Of a stretch of DNA of 64,000 bases, positions 35,718 to 46,870 are shown piece by piece. The notes under the pieces were generated by a model. The model saw only the letters and a program-made list of their open reading frames with translations, had not been told where the DNA came from and made no database searches. This DNA comes from Hyparrhenia diplandra (lineage: Eukaryota; Streptophyta; Magnoliopsida; Poales; Poaceae), in NCBI GenBank assembly GCA_015847255.1, contig JADLZK010001339.1, positions 434,001-498,000 of the forward strand. Direction: 5' to 3'. Positions within the stretch are counted from its first letter, which is position 1. Each line of letters opens with the position of its first letter. The translations under genes and the position numbers were made by a program.

Positions 35718-36388
35718 TGTAACACCCGGCCCAATTTGGAGGTGGCCCAGTAGGGGCCTATGAGTGCAGAGTGCACATGTTTAGTACCACCTTGCTGGTT
35801 AAGCAAGGGGGGAGCCAACTTATAAGCCTTTGCCTTCCAACCATATCACCTTCGGGTTAACCCTTTTACACGAAGCGAGGACGAAAGTGTAAGCAAGGTG
35901 TTATGTGTACGCGTGCGCATCCTCGGAAGGGCTGTGCGGTGCGGCTTTGGAGGGCAGGGTGTCAAAAGTGGTATCCAAAGCCGACCCTTGCGGTTTCATG
36001 GGGCTGGTGTAGTCGCAATTGTTCGGACATGGGGTACATGTGCCGATTAATTGGATGCAACGCAACATGGCCAAGAGGGGAGGTCCTGGTTAAGTTGGCG
36101 CTCGACGAGGACGCCGAGTCCTTTGAGGGGGGGGGTGTATGTAACACCCGCCCAATTTGGAGGTGGCCCCAAGAGGGGCCTATGAGTGCAGAGTGCACAT
36201 GTTTAGTACCACCTTGCTGGTTAAGCAAGGGGGGAGCCAACTTATAAGCCTTTGCCTTCCAACCATATCACCTTCCGGGTTAACCCTTTTACACGGCGAG
36301 GACGAAAGTGCAAGCAAGGTGCTATGTGTACACGTGCGCGTCCCTCGGAAGGGCTGTGCGGTGCGGCTTTGGAGGGCAGGGTGTCACA
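35718..36388 (+). mobile_element. TRIM element (671 bp) nested in F
   Basis: LTRs at 35718-35964 and 36140-36388 (about 247 bp each) begin TGTAACACCC and end GTGTCACA (the first has lost CA). The primer site TGGTATCCAAAGCC lies at 35969-35982 and a polypurine tract GAGGGGGGGGGTG ends just before 36140. Target duplication AATTG is at 35713-35717 and 36389-36393. Small size, a full set of cis-signals and no coding capacity define a terminal-repeat retrotransposon in miniature. It sits in plus orientation inside minus-strand F. Confidence 0.95.
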
Positions 36389-36393
36389 AATTG

Positions 36394-37198
36394 TGGACAA
36401 ACCAACAAAATCATTGCATTCAATACAAAGATCCAAATCAAGCATATGCATAATGACAAATCAACTTAACATTAAAGGATCACACTTCAACCAATTGACT
36501 CAAACTTGCGATACTAACGTTTTGTTACAAAGGGACATAAATTCCTACTTAAGCACGGTGTGATTGCAAGCGGCATCCGTGGTAACACCTTTACGGTGGA
36601 TGGGCAAAACACGGCCTCCACTTCATTGATCCTTGGTAGTCCAACATGACTTTTCCACTCATCAATCTTATCAAGAGCTTCCTCATGATGTTACCTTACT
36701 ACTGCCAAGCTCTAGTTGACTATCTTCCATCTCTGATGGAGATCTTGGATTGTCACGACCATATCCTTTATTTGTTCATCTTTCTCTATACTAGGATCAT
36801 CCATAACCCAATACAAATTACTCGGTAGAAGTCTAGGGAAACACTTTCTCTTGTCATCCTTCATCTCTTCATAGTGTTTCCCAAGATATTCCAAAAGAGC
36901 TTGATGAGCCGCATCAAATATCACGGCATACATGTCGAGACGATCAGCGAGAGGCGAGTGAATGGATTCCAACACTCATGAACCGGTAAACATATCCCTC
37001 CTTGTGATGTGTGCTTCGTGCTCAAAGTGACTCTTATACTTAGGATGTGTCCACCTAGTGCATCCATATTCCACTTGAGCATGTTGATCCGGGGTACGAT
37101 CTTGCAATATATGCACCAACCGAGGATGAAAGAAAGCAAAGACGTCCAATTCTAACTAGGCTTGCGTCCTACAGTCAGCACGGAGCTGATACCACCTT
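36394..37198 (-). other. Element F interior, 5' part with primer site
   Basis: Contains the primer site (37179-37194; minus TGGTATCAGCTCCGTG) and, further on in minus sense, an unidentified open frame (36712-36975). 36394-36640 has no recognisable content. Confidence 0.65.
36712..36975 (-). pseudogene. Unidentified ORF remnant in element F
   Basis: An 87-residue frame beginning MLESIHSPLADRLDMYAVIF with QALLEYLGKHYEEMKDD, CFPRLLPSNLYWVMDDPSIE and IKDMVVTIQDLHQRW. It lies about 200 bases after the minus-strand primer site, where gag would begin, and amphipathic charged helices suit a gag-like protein. I do not recognise the family. A continuation upstream to about 37139 is in a broken frame. 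Confidence 0.4.
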
Positions 37199-40100
37199 TG
37201 TAACACCCGGTTTTAAGAACAAAACCAGATGATGCTATATGTGAGCCCTGAAAGTCAAATCTCACATATAGTTTACAGATAAATGATAGTATCAATTCAC
37301 AATGCTTAAAATATACGAACATAATAAATAAGAAAATAACCTCAGCTAGTGGACAGCGGAAAAACACTCTGATCTTCTGGTGTAGACTCCACAGGGACCG
37401 ACTGACTGGTTGATCACAAGCCTAACATCTTCCTGAGGTGTGGGGGAAATAGCAAGGGTGAGTCCATGTCGAACTCTGCAAGCATAACATGGGGTTATGA
37501 GGCTCAAAAGGCTAGACACTGGTTTAACTACGGTAAGCATTTTAGTAAGTCAAAGTTTTAGCATTTATTTAGCAATAAGTTATGCTTAACCCATTAACCC
37601 ACATTATCATAAACATCGTTCTCATGACAGTCCATCATCATCATTCAGTTCCATTCTCATCTTATGTCCATCTCTCAGTATCATCTCTATTCTGTGATGT
37701 CTCCAAGGCCGTTCATGCCCGCGAACACGGCTGATATATCAGTTTAATTAACTCTGCGCAGAGGTGTACACTTTCACTATGAGTCATGATCCTCAAATGC
37801 ATGGGTTAGCAAGACCCAAAACATCCAAAAATCATATAAAGCCTTTCAAAGGTTCCCTAAAAATATTAGTGGCCAAATGAGCTACAACCCCGTTTCTCCC
37901 ATTTCGGCAAACCACCAACAAAGACAGCAAAGCCCTTGAACGACTAAAAGCCGAGCCATATAGCCCCCATAGTTGTCTTTGTATATCCCCGGATGATCAC
38001 AACAGATAAGTCCTTATGGAGAGTCCAGAGCATCATGAAAAAGCATGAGCCCGACTCAAGTCATGTTGCCAACATTCAAGTCTTAACCATCATATCATAT
38101 ATTCATTGATATCATCATTATTTATGTAGAGCACTAGCAAAAACTACCCATATGCAATAACCCATAGGATTCCATGAACAAGATAATAACTGGCTAGGAT
38201 GTCCTTAAGGTTGACAAATTAGACACATGCATATGATTAAGTGATTAATAGTGAATAGGTAACAAGGATAGTCCCATGCTATACTTGCCTTAAATTGAGA
38301 TCCTTCTTCAATTCCAAAGCTCCAAAGAAATCCTTCTTGAACATCAACTTCTTCTTGATCACAATCTTCTTCGAGATCAACAACATAAAGCTCACCGATC
38401 TACTCGATTCCAATCAGCAATGCAGACAAACATACGGATCCAATCATGCATGGCAAACAAGACTACCATTAGAACAGTACACCAACAGTGGAAAAACAGT
38501 TTGAAAAGCACATAAAACTATTCTACACGTCACTACGATCACAACAAACGTAAAGATCACCGAAATCGAGCTAAATCGGCGAGATATGAATTTTGCAAGT
38601 TTATTAGTAATAAAATAATAAACTAATTATAAACTCGAAATTTAAAAAGTTTGAAACCTGACCAACAGTGATATAAAACATATAGGTTACGGAATTATGA
38701 ATCTAACGAAAAGTTGAACGGTTCAAATCGGATTTAAAATGAGAGATATGGGGATTTGAATCAGAGTGGCAGTTCAGTAAATACTAGGAACTCGATTTTT
38801 GAATTAAAAACTAAATAAAATCTGATTTGGAAACATGCGAGGGACTGGCCACAGATTTACGAAGAAAGACTGGGACTCTTTAACAAAAGGCCGGTGAAGG
38901 GGTATGTTCTAATCTGAGCCATAGGTCGCAGATCAGACGGCTTAGATGATGGATGTACATATGTATTTCTATTGTATTTCATGATTTATCTTTCTAAAGG
39001 AAATCGGCTAGAAAACATGTGATGTCATCCAATGATGTCATCAAGCTAGCAGATCAAAGAACCGTGCGTGGGAATATGGCGAGACTAAGCAATGCCGGCG
39101 ATGGCCACAAGGCATAGAACGTGAACATGACAAAGAGCTAGAAGGGAGTTTGTGTAGATATGCTCACCATCAATGCATCAGCTAGCAATGCATAGCAAAG
39201 AGAACAGCCAGACGTGCTCGACTTGGACAAGAAGTGCTTCACGTATAGCCTGTTGCAGAGGAGGGAGAAACGGTAGATGGAGAGCACGACTGCAGTGGCT
39301 GCGGCTCCAAGCTTCAGCAAGATCCAAAGTGAAACGTAGAAAACTAGCTAGGTCTTGACGGCGCACAGCGACGACCTGCAGCGTTCGACAACAGTTGGTA
39401 TGGTGAACAAGGGAGAGCACAAGGTAAAAAGATGAAGGCATCGGAAGCTTTTCGACACCTTGACGCAGAACTCCGGTATCAGGTTGCGACTCCGGCAAGG
39501 CAGCAGTCGACGTCAAAGGCGGCAGCGGTCTTAGGTTCTCGACGAGATCGCGATGTGGTGGCGGCGTTAGAAGCTAGGGCGAAAACAGCGGCACGACGAC
39601 ACGAGCTCTGCGGTTGCGGCGCTGTAGCTCGGCGTGAGCTAGGGTTTAGAATAGGGCTGCGATGCGAGCTCCTATATATATCTACGGAGTCTTGGGCCTG
39701 GGCTGCTGCACGTTTTTGTTCTGGGAAAAAGAAGACGTGATTTTGACCAGGAAAAGAACGTAGATAGAGCAGCTTGGACTAATTTGAGATGGATACGGCA
39801 GCGTGATGATATATGGTATGTAGAGCTTGCATATGGGGGTTAATATTCCCTTGCTGGCCACGGAAAATACCAATCGGGCCAGACAACAAAGAAAGGAGAG
39901 GACCGACGGATTTGGCTGCCAGGCCAAATTAGAGAGGAAGGAAAAAGAATTTCTTTTCTTTTTTATTTAAACCTCTTTTCAAGAAACTTTTCAAATAGAT
40001 TTTAAAATATCTTTTCTAATTTAGTCGAAACAAATCAGTACAAAAACGAATATGCCGCAGCATGAGTGCACACACATGGTTGCTAACTCCTATGATAAAT

Positions 40101-40207
40101 TTTAACTTCATAAAAAAATTTACTTTCCTTTATTTTATGAGCACAAAAATACATAAATAAATCATTTTATTCTATTTTCAAAAGATGTAAAAATTTGGGT
40201 TGTTACA
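37199..40207 (-). repeat. Element F 5' LTR (minus orientation)
   Basis: 3009 bp, nearly identical to 30405-33428 apart from short indels and scattered substitutions (for example 31141-31210 against 37921-37990). Confidence 0.93.
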
Positions 40208-40225
40208 CATAGTGGTTCTACCTGC

Positions 40226-41479
40226 TGTTGACACTTCTTAAGCTATACTTTTATAAGTCAACTAAACATATAATAAGGGTATAAAATGAATATAAACATA
40301 GATTAGGGGTTTTACTAACATAGTTCCACAAGTTTTGGTGATTTATATCTTTTTAGGGACTTAACGTGTAAATGCCGGTAAAACCCAGAGATTATACCCC
40401 ATATGATAAGAAGATTAATCAGTGATGAATTTCAATCCAAAACGTAAACTAAAACATTCTAGAAGACACGAGAAGACACCGGGAGAAACCTCGACATGGT
40501 TGTGCCATAGGACCATGGCGACCGCCATGTGGGACCCACATGTCAGCCTCATCTTCTTAGGCCGGTTTCAAACCGACTTTGAGGTTGTATCTATACCGTT
40601 ATTGAAGATCGGTTTGATCCAAGGGTCCATATTCATCGACCACGGCTATATAAGGATGACCCCTACCTCTGGCCGGATCATGAAAATCATTATTCATCAG
40701 ACTCGACTCTAATCAATAGCTAGAGCCATACTTCTCTAATTAGAAGAGCTGAGATCAAGTTGAGAGACATAGTTAGAAAGTTGAGAGATTAGATCTTAGT
40801 ACCCCACGAGAATGACTAGATCTATTCTTGAGAGATAAAGAGAGAGTAGAGGAGAAGAAGGGGAAGTACCTGATCCGGTGACTCCTCTACACTTGTACCA
40901 CTGGGATCAAAGGCTTTGTTGCACTTGATCTTGAGACTTCTTTGGTGGATCAACATTATATTTGAGTAAGTTACTTGTTTATATTTTCTTTTGGTTTACA
41001 GCTCTTTATTAGAGTACTTCAATTCTTGTCGCTCTTGAGTTGAAGTTGCTACCCCTAGTGCAAGCGCAGTGTTTGGACTAGATAGCTCGTAAATACACCC
41101 TACCTTCCGGAGCGTGGTAGTTCGTGGTAGTGACAGTACCATTGATTCCTTTGGAGTCCACATCCTGTTGGATAGGCCAAGTAGGACCTTGTTACTGGAG
41201 GATTGCACGTTTTGTCCCTGCGTTCCTTTGAGTACGTCCCCATTAAGAAATATCTTCAAGCCTTACAAGGATATAAACTAGACAACCATAGACATCTTCT
41301 CAACCTTTATATTCTCTAGACCTTTCTACAGTCTCAGGGATTTAGTTTAGCCTCATTATTCTCACACCTTTCTCCCTGTGGATTCGATATTTAAAACCCT
41401 CTCCCGGTGAAGTGCTCACCAAGATCTGCTCGCTATGGATTATACATTTATATTTCGTGGGATAACTTTTTTACCAACA
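40226..41479 (+). repeat. Element G 5' LTR
   Basis: 1254 bp, TGTTGACACTTC...TACCAACA. Promoter parts: near-palindrome CATGGCG-AC-CGCCATG (40514-40529), ACCGAC (40572-40577) and TATATAA (40647-40653). Unlike A, B and L it has no telobox after the TATA box. No second LTR was found, so the right end is set by TACCAACA plus the primer site. Confidence 0.8.
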
Positions 41480-41485
41480 AGCATT

Positions 41486-41503
41486 TCGGCGCCGTTGTCG
41501 GGA
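41486..41503 (+). other. Primer binding site, tRNA-Asp-like (element G)
   Basis: TCGGCGCCGTTGTCGGGA, seven bases after the LTR, against the tRNA-Asp complement TGGCGCCGTTGCCGGGGA: three mismatches. Confidence 0.8.
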
Positions 41504-41592
41504 GAACGATTTTTGAACACGTGAGCAAACTAAATCTTGTATCATATCCTTAGTATAGATTTTTCTTTTTATCTTTTAAAACCACTATCCAA

Positions 41593-42009
41593 ATGGATAC
41601 CACCCCCCTTTACCAATACTTGGCACCCAAGGAGCAAGCTTATAGACCTGTGCTATCATCTAAACCTAACCGTGCTGGGTCTTATGAGTTTCGCCCTAGG
41701 TTGATAGAGATGGTCCAAAATCATACATTCTCAGGAGAATTAGATGAAAACCCTTTCCTTCATCTCCAAACTTTCGAGGAGACATGTAACTGCCTCCATA
41801 TTGAAGGCATGTCCCCTGAAACCGTCCGCTGGACGCTATTTCCCTTCTCTTTGAAAAGGAAAAAAGCTCGCTAGTGGTACAATCGAAACAAAGAGAGAAT
41901 GGGAGGCGACTGGGGAACTTGTTTGACTAACTTTTGTGCAGACTTCTACCCTATGTCCAAATTAGTCAACTTTAGGCTCTCGATCCTATCCTCTAAAACA
42001 AAAGGATAA
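41593..42009 (+). pseudogene. gag of element G
   Basis: The ATG at 41593 starts MDTTPLYQYLAPKEQAYRPV, followed by FRPRLIEMVQNHTFSGELDE, NPFLHLQTFEETCNCLHIEG and MSPETVRWTLFPFSLK. The pattern M-V-Q-x(2)-F-x-G...P..HL..FEE.C and LFPFSL is that of gag in Tat/Athila-type gypsy elements. A stop occurs at about 41873; WYNRNKERMGGDW and FCADFYPMSKL continue beyond it. No zinc knuckle was identified. 42010-42600 is too degraded to translate. Confidence 0.82.
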
Positions 42010-42609
42010 TGAATCTTTGAGTGCCTCTTTTGGGAGCGTTTTGATCTTCTTTCCAAATCCGACCTAATCTAGGCATACCGGACTATGTTTTAATTCAATA
42101 TTTTTATATTGGTTTGAATAGAAAATCTAGAAAATACTTGAACACCTCTGCGTATGGATCCTCCATTCACCTTTCGATCCCTGAATGCATAGCTGTCCTA
42201 AAACAAAATAGTGGAAAACAAGGAGGATGATCCAAATCGTAGGGAAATACTTAAAAAATAGAAGAAATAATAGAAGAAGAAGGATTAGCTGAACCCAATT
42301 CCATTCCAAATCCTTTACAACCACTAGCTGATCCAGAACCATTAGTATTTAGAAGAACCGGAGGTCACTTCGATCTCTCGACTTCTTACTCGATATCGAG
42401 GATGATCTCTTTATAGATTATGGAAATACCTTGAGATATCGACCGAACCTCGAAGGCTAAAATATCACAATCTTATCCTATAAACCCTTCTCGACCTATC
42501 TCATTTGAAAGGAACCACAGAAGAGCTTGTCTCAATCATAAGTAGCGAATGGTTAGAAGAATCGAGCTTTCCTCCGATGTAATCCGCTTGGATTCACCTT
42601 CTCGTACCT

Positions 42610-43208
42610 ATTCATTGCCAAATTGATAAAGATACCTTTGATGATCTCTACAATCCTGTTGTGGGAATAAATATCATGGCATTGTCTTTTGCTCATGAAC
42701 TTCTCAAAAACATGCCATTGAGTCCCACTACAAAATTGTTATTGAGCCCTTCAGACAAATTGTCTAAAGCTCAGGAATTCTTTATGTTATACCAATCGAG
42801 GTTAACAACATCATGGTACATCTTAGCTTTTATATCTTTGATATCATGGAGTTTGACCTACTGATAGGACAACCAATAGAAAGGCTTACTTTTGAAGGAC
42901 AACCCGGAGAATTAGATTTTCAGCTAGGCCAGGATATTAGACTTTCATTGCCTATAGTCCAAGCCATTCATGCTAAAACCGAGTCTTGTCCAGAATTAGA
43001 CCCTATGGAGGAAGTTAAAGAGGCTTCTGTAGAATATTTTGTGGAGTCTAATTATGAGGACAATTCAGAGTTCTTCATTGAAGAGGAGGACGAAAATCCT
43101 ACCACTTCAGAACCTCTAGATGAATTTGAGAACCCACCTAGACCTTCTATTGAACTTAAACCTTTACCACCAGGCCTCACCTATGCTTTCCTCAATCAAG
43201 ATCCGTAG
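42610..43208 (+). pseudogene. Protease and linker of element G
   Basis: Peptide GINIMALSFAHELLKNMPLS followed in a shifted frame by FYIFDIMEFDLLIGQPIERL matches the retropepsin-like region of Tat-type elements, where the D-[ST]-G active site is followed by a hydrophobic stretch and the motif F.IFD...DLLIG.P. Here the catalytic triad position reads VVGIN, so the active Asp is lost. The frame from 42813 continues through an acidic linker (EEEDENPTTSEP) to 43208 ahead of the RT. Confidence 0.7.
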
Positions 43209-43379
43209 TCTCCCCGTGATCATAAAATGATAAACTTACTCCAAAACGGACTTTTTAAGCCGATAACTGTCCTAGAAAAAACATCGCCGGCCTTAGGTTA
43301 TTCACTTTCGAAGACACGAAAGGAATTAGTCCTGCTCTCTGCACTCATCGTATTCCTACAGATCCAGATATTCCCCCAT

Positions 43380-44331
43380 CTATAGAACCTCAACGTAGAC
43401 TCAACAATACGATGAGAGATGTAGTTAAAAAGGAAGTCCTTAAGTTGTTACATGCCGGGATTATATATCCAATTGCCACATAGCGAGTGGGTAAGCCCTA
43501 TGCAAGTTGTGCCTAAGAAGGGAGGCATGACAATTCTTAAAAATGATAAGAATGAATTAATTCCTCAAAGAACAATCACAGGATGGAGAATGTGTATAGA
43601 TTATAGAAAGCTAAACAAGGCTACAAAGAAGGACCACTTTCCATTGCCTTTCATTGATGAGATGTTAGAGCGATTGGCAAACCATTCTTACTTTTGTTTC
43701 CTTGATGGATATTCAGGTATCACCAAATCCCAATCCATCCTAGTGATCAAAAGCAAAACCACTTTTACATGCCCATATGAAACTTATGCTTATAGAAGAA
43801 TGTCTTTTGGGTTATGTAATGCACCCGCTTCTTTTAAAGATGTATGATGTCTATATTTTCTGAAATGATTGAAGAGATTATGGAAGTTTTCATGGATGAT
43901 TTTTCTCGTTTATGGAAAAACTTTTTGATGATTGTCTAGAAAACTTAGATAAGGTTTTTGCAACGATGTGAGTTAAAGCACTTAGTCCTTAATTGGGAAA
44001 AATGTCACTTTATGGTTAGAGAAGGAATAGTGCTTGGTCACCTAATTTCGTAAAGGGGAATAGAGGTAGACAAGGCAAAAATAGAAGTTATAGAACAATT
44101 ACCTCCCCCGTGAATATTAAAGGGATAAGAAGTTTTCTAGGCCATCTTTGGTTTTTTTATTGTAGATTTATAAAAGATTTTTCACATATTGCTAGACCAC
44201 TCACCAGCTTGTTAGCCAAGGATGCTCCCTTTGTTTTTGATGATGCTTGTCTAAAAGCTTTTGAAACTTTGAAAAAAGCTCTTGTTTCTACACCAATCAT
44301 CCAACCCCCCGATTGGTCTTTGCCTTTTTGA
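43380..44331 (+). pseudogene. Reverse transcriptase of element G
   Basis: RRLNNTMRDVVKKEVLKLLH leads into SEWVSPMQVVPKKGG, GWRMCIDYRKLNKATKKDHF and FPLPFIDEMLERL. Then come block A (YFCFLDGYSGI), block B (YAYRRMSFGLCNAPASF) and block C with catalytic FMDDF near 43888-43903 (the usual YVDDF/FMDDF). After a shift, IKGIRSFLGHLWFFYCRFIK and PLTSLLAKDAPFVFDDACLK form the connection to RNase H. Stops at about 43847 and several shifts break it. In active elements this enzyme copies the genomic RNA inside cytoplasmic particles. Confidence 0.9.
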
Positions 44332-44752
44332 AATTATGTGTGATGCCGGTGACTATGTGGGGGCAAAGTGTTAGGGCAAACTAAAGATAAGAAGCATCAT
44401 GCCATTGCATATGCTAGTAAAACTTTTATTTGGATCACAAATTAATTATGCTACCACCGAGAAAGAGTTGCTAGCAGATTGTTTATGCTATAGATAAGTT
44501 TAGATCTTACCGGGTAGGAGCTAAAGTGATTGTTTACACCGATCATGCTTTGCTTTGAAATATTTGCTCACCAAGAAAGATGCTAAACCTCGTTTGATAA
44601 GATGGATTTTGTTACTCCAAGAGTTTGATTTAGAAATTAAAGATAAGAAAGGAGTAGAAAATTTTGTTGCCGATCATTTATCAAGAATGCATTTTGAAAA
44701 ACCACATGAATTGCCCATTAATGACTCACTCAAGGACGATATGTTCTATTGA
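44332..44752 (+). pseudogene. RNase H region of element G
   Basis: Frame fragments give MCDAGDYVG (first acidic position), HHAIAYASKTF, NYATTEKELLA and then YLLTKKDAKPRLIRWILLLQ, EFDLEIKDKKGVENFVADHL. These follow the gypsy RNase H order with the terminal ADHLSR motif at the end. At least three phase changes occur between 44335 and 44560. Confidence 0.85.
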
Positions 44753-46054
44753 TAACCCATACCAATCCCCGGTATGCAGATCTTGTTAATTTTATGGTTG
44801 CAGGATATGTAGCACCGTGGTACGATAAGAAGAAGCTTATGTATGAGAGTCGTCACCACCTATGGGGTGAGCCTTACCTCTTCAGAGTTTGCTCTGATGG
44901 GCTGCTCAGGAGATGTGTGCCAACCGAAGAAGGACTTCGATCATTGAAAGATGTCACTCATCACCATACGGAGGACATTATGGGGCATTCGTAACACATG
45001 CAAAGATTTGGCAAGCGGTGATTTTTCTCGCCAACCATGTATCAAGACACAAAAGATTTTATCCGAAGATGTGGAGCTTGTCGAGGCACATGAATATCAA
45101 TGCAAGAGATGCTAGGCCTCTAACAACCAATCTCTAGATAGAGATCTTTGATGTCTGGGGAATTGATTACATAGGACCATTTCCAAAATCCGGAAATTAT
45201 GAACACATCTTAGTAGCGATCGACTACGTTTCAAAATGGGTTGAAGCCTTGCCGTGCAAATCAGCGGATGGCAGGAGCTCAATAAGGATGTTTGAAGAGA
45301 CTATATTCCCAAGATTTGGAGTACCACGAATGGTGATTAGTGACGGAGGAAGCCACTTCATTGACAAAAAATTCCGACGCTATTTAACAAAACATGGAGT
45401 TCGTCACAATATTGCCACGACTTACCACCCCCAAACAAGTGGGCAAGCAGAGACTTCAAATAAACAAATCAAGAACATCTTGCGTAAAAACAGCTTGAAG
45501 AAATGGGAACCAAGTGGAAGGATAGACTTCCTAAGCACTATGGGCATACAGACAGCCTACAAGACACCAATTGGAATGACTCCATATCAACTTGTCTATG
45601 GAAAAACCTATCACTTGCCTGTGGAGTTAGAGTTCAAAGCTCACCGGGCAATCAAGAGATGGAATATGGATCTTGAAGCTGCAGGAGTAAAGAGGAAGAT
45701 GCAATTATCGAGTTGGATGAATGGAGAGAGAAAGCTTATCACAATGCTAAGATCTACAAGGAAAGAACCAAGAAATGGCATGACAAGAAGATTAAGATAA
45801 AGACTTTCACCTGTGAGATCAGGTATTACTTTTTAATTCTAGGGTTAAATTGTTGGGCATGGAAAGCGGAGGAGAAAATGGGAAGGACCTTTCAAGGTAG
45901 TGAATTCATCATCCCATGGAGCCATCACTCTCCAAGACTCCGAAGGTAAATTATTCAAGGTAAATGGCCAACGTCTTAAAATTTTCTATGAGCCCGATAA
46001 GCCCGAGGAATTAGATGTAATGGGATTTATGATTTATCCTAACCAAGGGACTTA
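44753..46054 (+). pseudogene. Integrase of element G
   Basis: The zinc domain: HH in CHSSPYGGHYGAFVTHAKIW and CxxC (CGAC, 45069-45080, shifted frame). The catalytic core: DVWGIDYIGPFPKSGNYEHI (first Asp), VISDGGSHF (second Asp) and TYHPQTSGQAETSNKQIKNI (Glu), the D,D35E set. TPYQLVYGKTYHLPVELEFK follows. C-terminal KVNGQRLKIFYEPDKPEELD ends with a stop near 46053. The core is open for 183 codons (45249-45800), the best-preserved part of the window. No chromodomain is present, consistent with a non-chromovirus (Tat/Athila-type) element. Confidence 0.92.
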
Positions 46055-46157
46055 ATCCACGTAGGATATATTTTTATGGGCCAAAAGTATAAGCATTACA
46101 ACTAAAATAGGAGTATTAGACCGTGGGAAAAAGGGCGATCCAGTGTGCACTAAGGCA

Positions 46158-46334
46158 CTGGCGACCGCCAGGATTAGGCCTGGCGACCGCCGGCCCAGTG
46201 ACTCCCCTCGTTTCCATTTTTGTTCCACGAACATTCTAGAACTCCCCATTGTAATGATGAACATTCTGGAGCCATTCACATAGGAAAGTATTGCGAATCC
46301 TTACCTCCTATCCAAGACATTCTGCCTATATAAA
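46158..46334 (+). promoter_or_regulatory. Internal promoter before the accessory ORF of G
   Basis: Near-palindrome CTGGCG-AC-CGCCAG (46158-46171) and a second copy CCTGGCGACCGCCGG (46179-46193), then TATATAAA at 46327-46334, 75 bases before the ATG at 46409. The GC element is the same one that precedes the TATA box in G's own LTR (40514-40529) and in the solo LTR. This suggests the accessory ORF is transcribed separately. Confidence 0.6.
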
Positions 46335-46408
46335 TGAGCCCCATGATCATTCAATCTTATCTCATCCACCTCTCAAAAGACCGACGACCAGCACCACTAA
46401 TTTTAGCC

Positions 46409-46870
46409 ATGGAGAACACCGACACCCGTATGGTTGTCTATGACCCTGCTATGGTGGCGCCATCCTAATCCTCTGCACCACCATCAACCTCCACGGCCAT
46501 AGTCCCCTACATGCCCAAGCCTCTTGTTGTCGTTAATCCACCACCACTAGCACCCAAGCCTACACGCAGTCAACTCTACGCACGGAGCTTGCTTGCTGCC
46601 CGCCGTGAAGAAGCAATGAAGAGGAAGGTTCTAGTGCCAGAGGGCACTAAACTCCGCCCTCCTGGTCCCAACGAGAAGCTTTCCAACATCCAGTGGGATA
46701 GGTTTGGTAACATCCGGAAGAGTAGCTATGCTAATTCTCGCATCACCATTGATGGTGTGCGTGCTACACCGGATCAAGTCAGGTTCATTCAGCCCAGGGA
46801 GGCCGCGGAGCTTACAGTGAAGCCAGGAAGGATGACGATGGCTGAACTCGTGCTGAATATTTTCACATGA
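46409..46870 (+). pseudogene. Accessory ORF downstream of pol in element G
   Basis: ATG at 46409 (MENTDTRMVVYDPAMVAPS), then an in-frame TAA (46466-46468), after which the same frame stays open to a TGA at 46868: STSTAIVPYMPKPLVVVN, a Pro-rich stretch, LYARSLLAARREEAMKRKVL, and WDRFGNIRKSSYANSRITID. With the stop ignored it is 153 codons. I recognise no domain. It is basic, Pro-rich at the N-terminus and could bind nucleic acid, but that is a guess. Plant gypsy elements of the Tat/Athila groups are known to carry extra ORFs after pol. Its single stop against the heavily shifted pol upstream is notable. Confidence 0.6.

Larger units (their letters stand above)
30405..40207 (-). mobile_element. 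Element F: non-autonomous Tekay-like gypsy element with 3-kb LTRs
   Basis: Target duplication CATAG at 30400-30404 and 40208-40212. LTRs are 30405-33428 and 37199-40207, both TGTAACA...TGTTACA. Minus orientation is set by the primer site TGGTATCAGCTCCGTG (minus strand, 37194-37179) and the purine tract TTAAGGGGGGT (minus, 33444-33434). The interior is only 3.77 kb including a nested TRIM and lacks RT and integrase. LTR type and the GGGGACGAGATTC text before the tract match chromodomain (Tekay/Del) elements such as J. LTRs are very similar, so the insertion is young. Confidence 0.92.

Noticed and set aside
35903..36247. 114-codon ORF across the TRIM
   Set aside because: Runs through LTR, primer site and polypurine tract of a 671-bp element; TRIMs are non-coding and the frame is a by-product of GC content.
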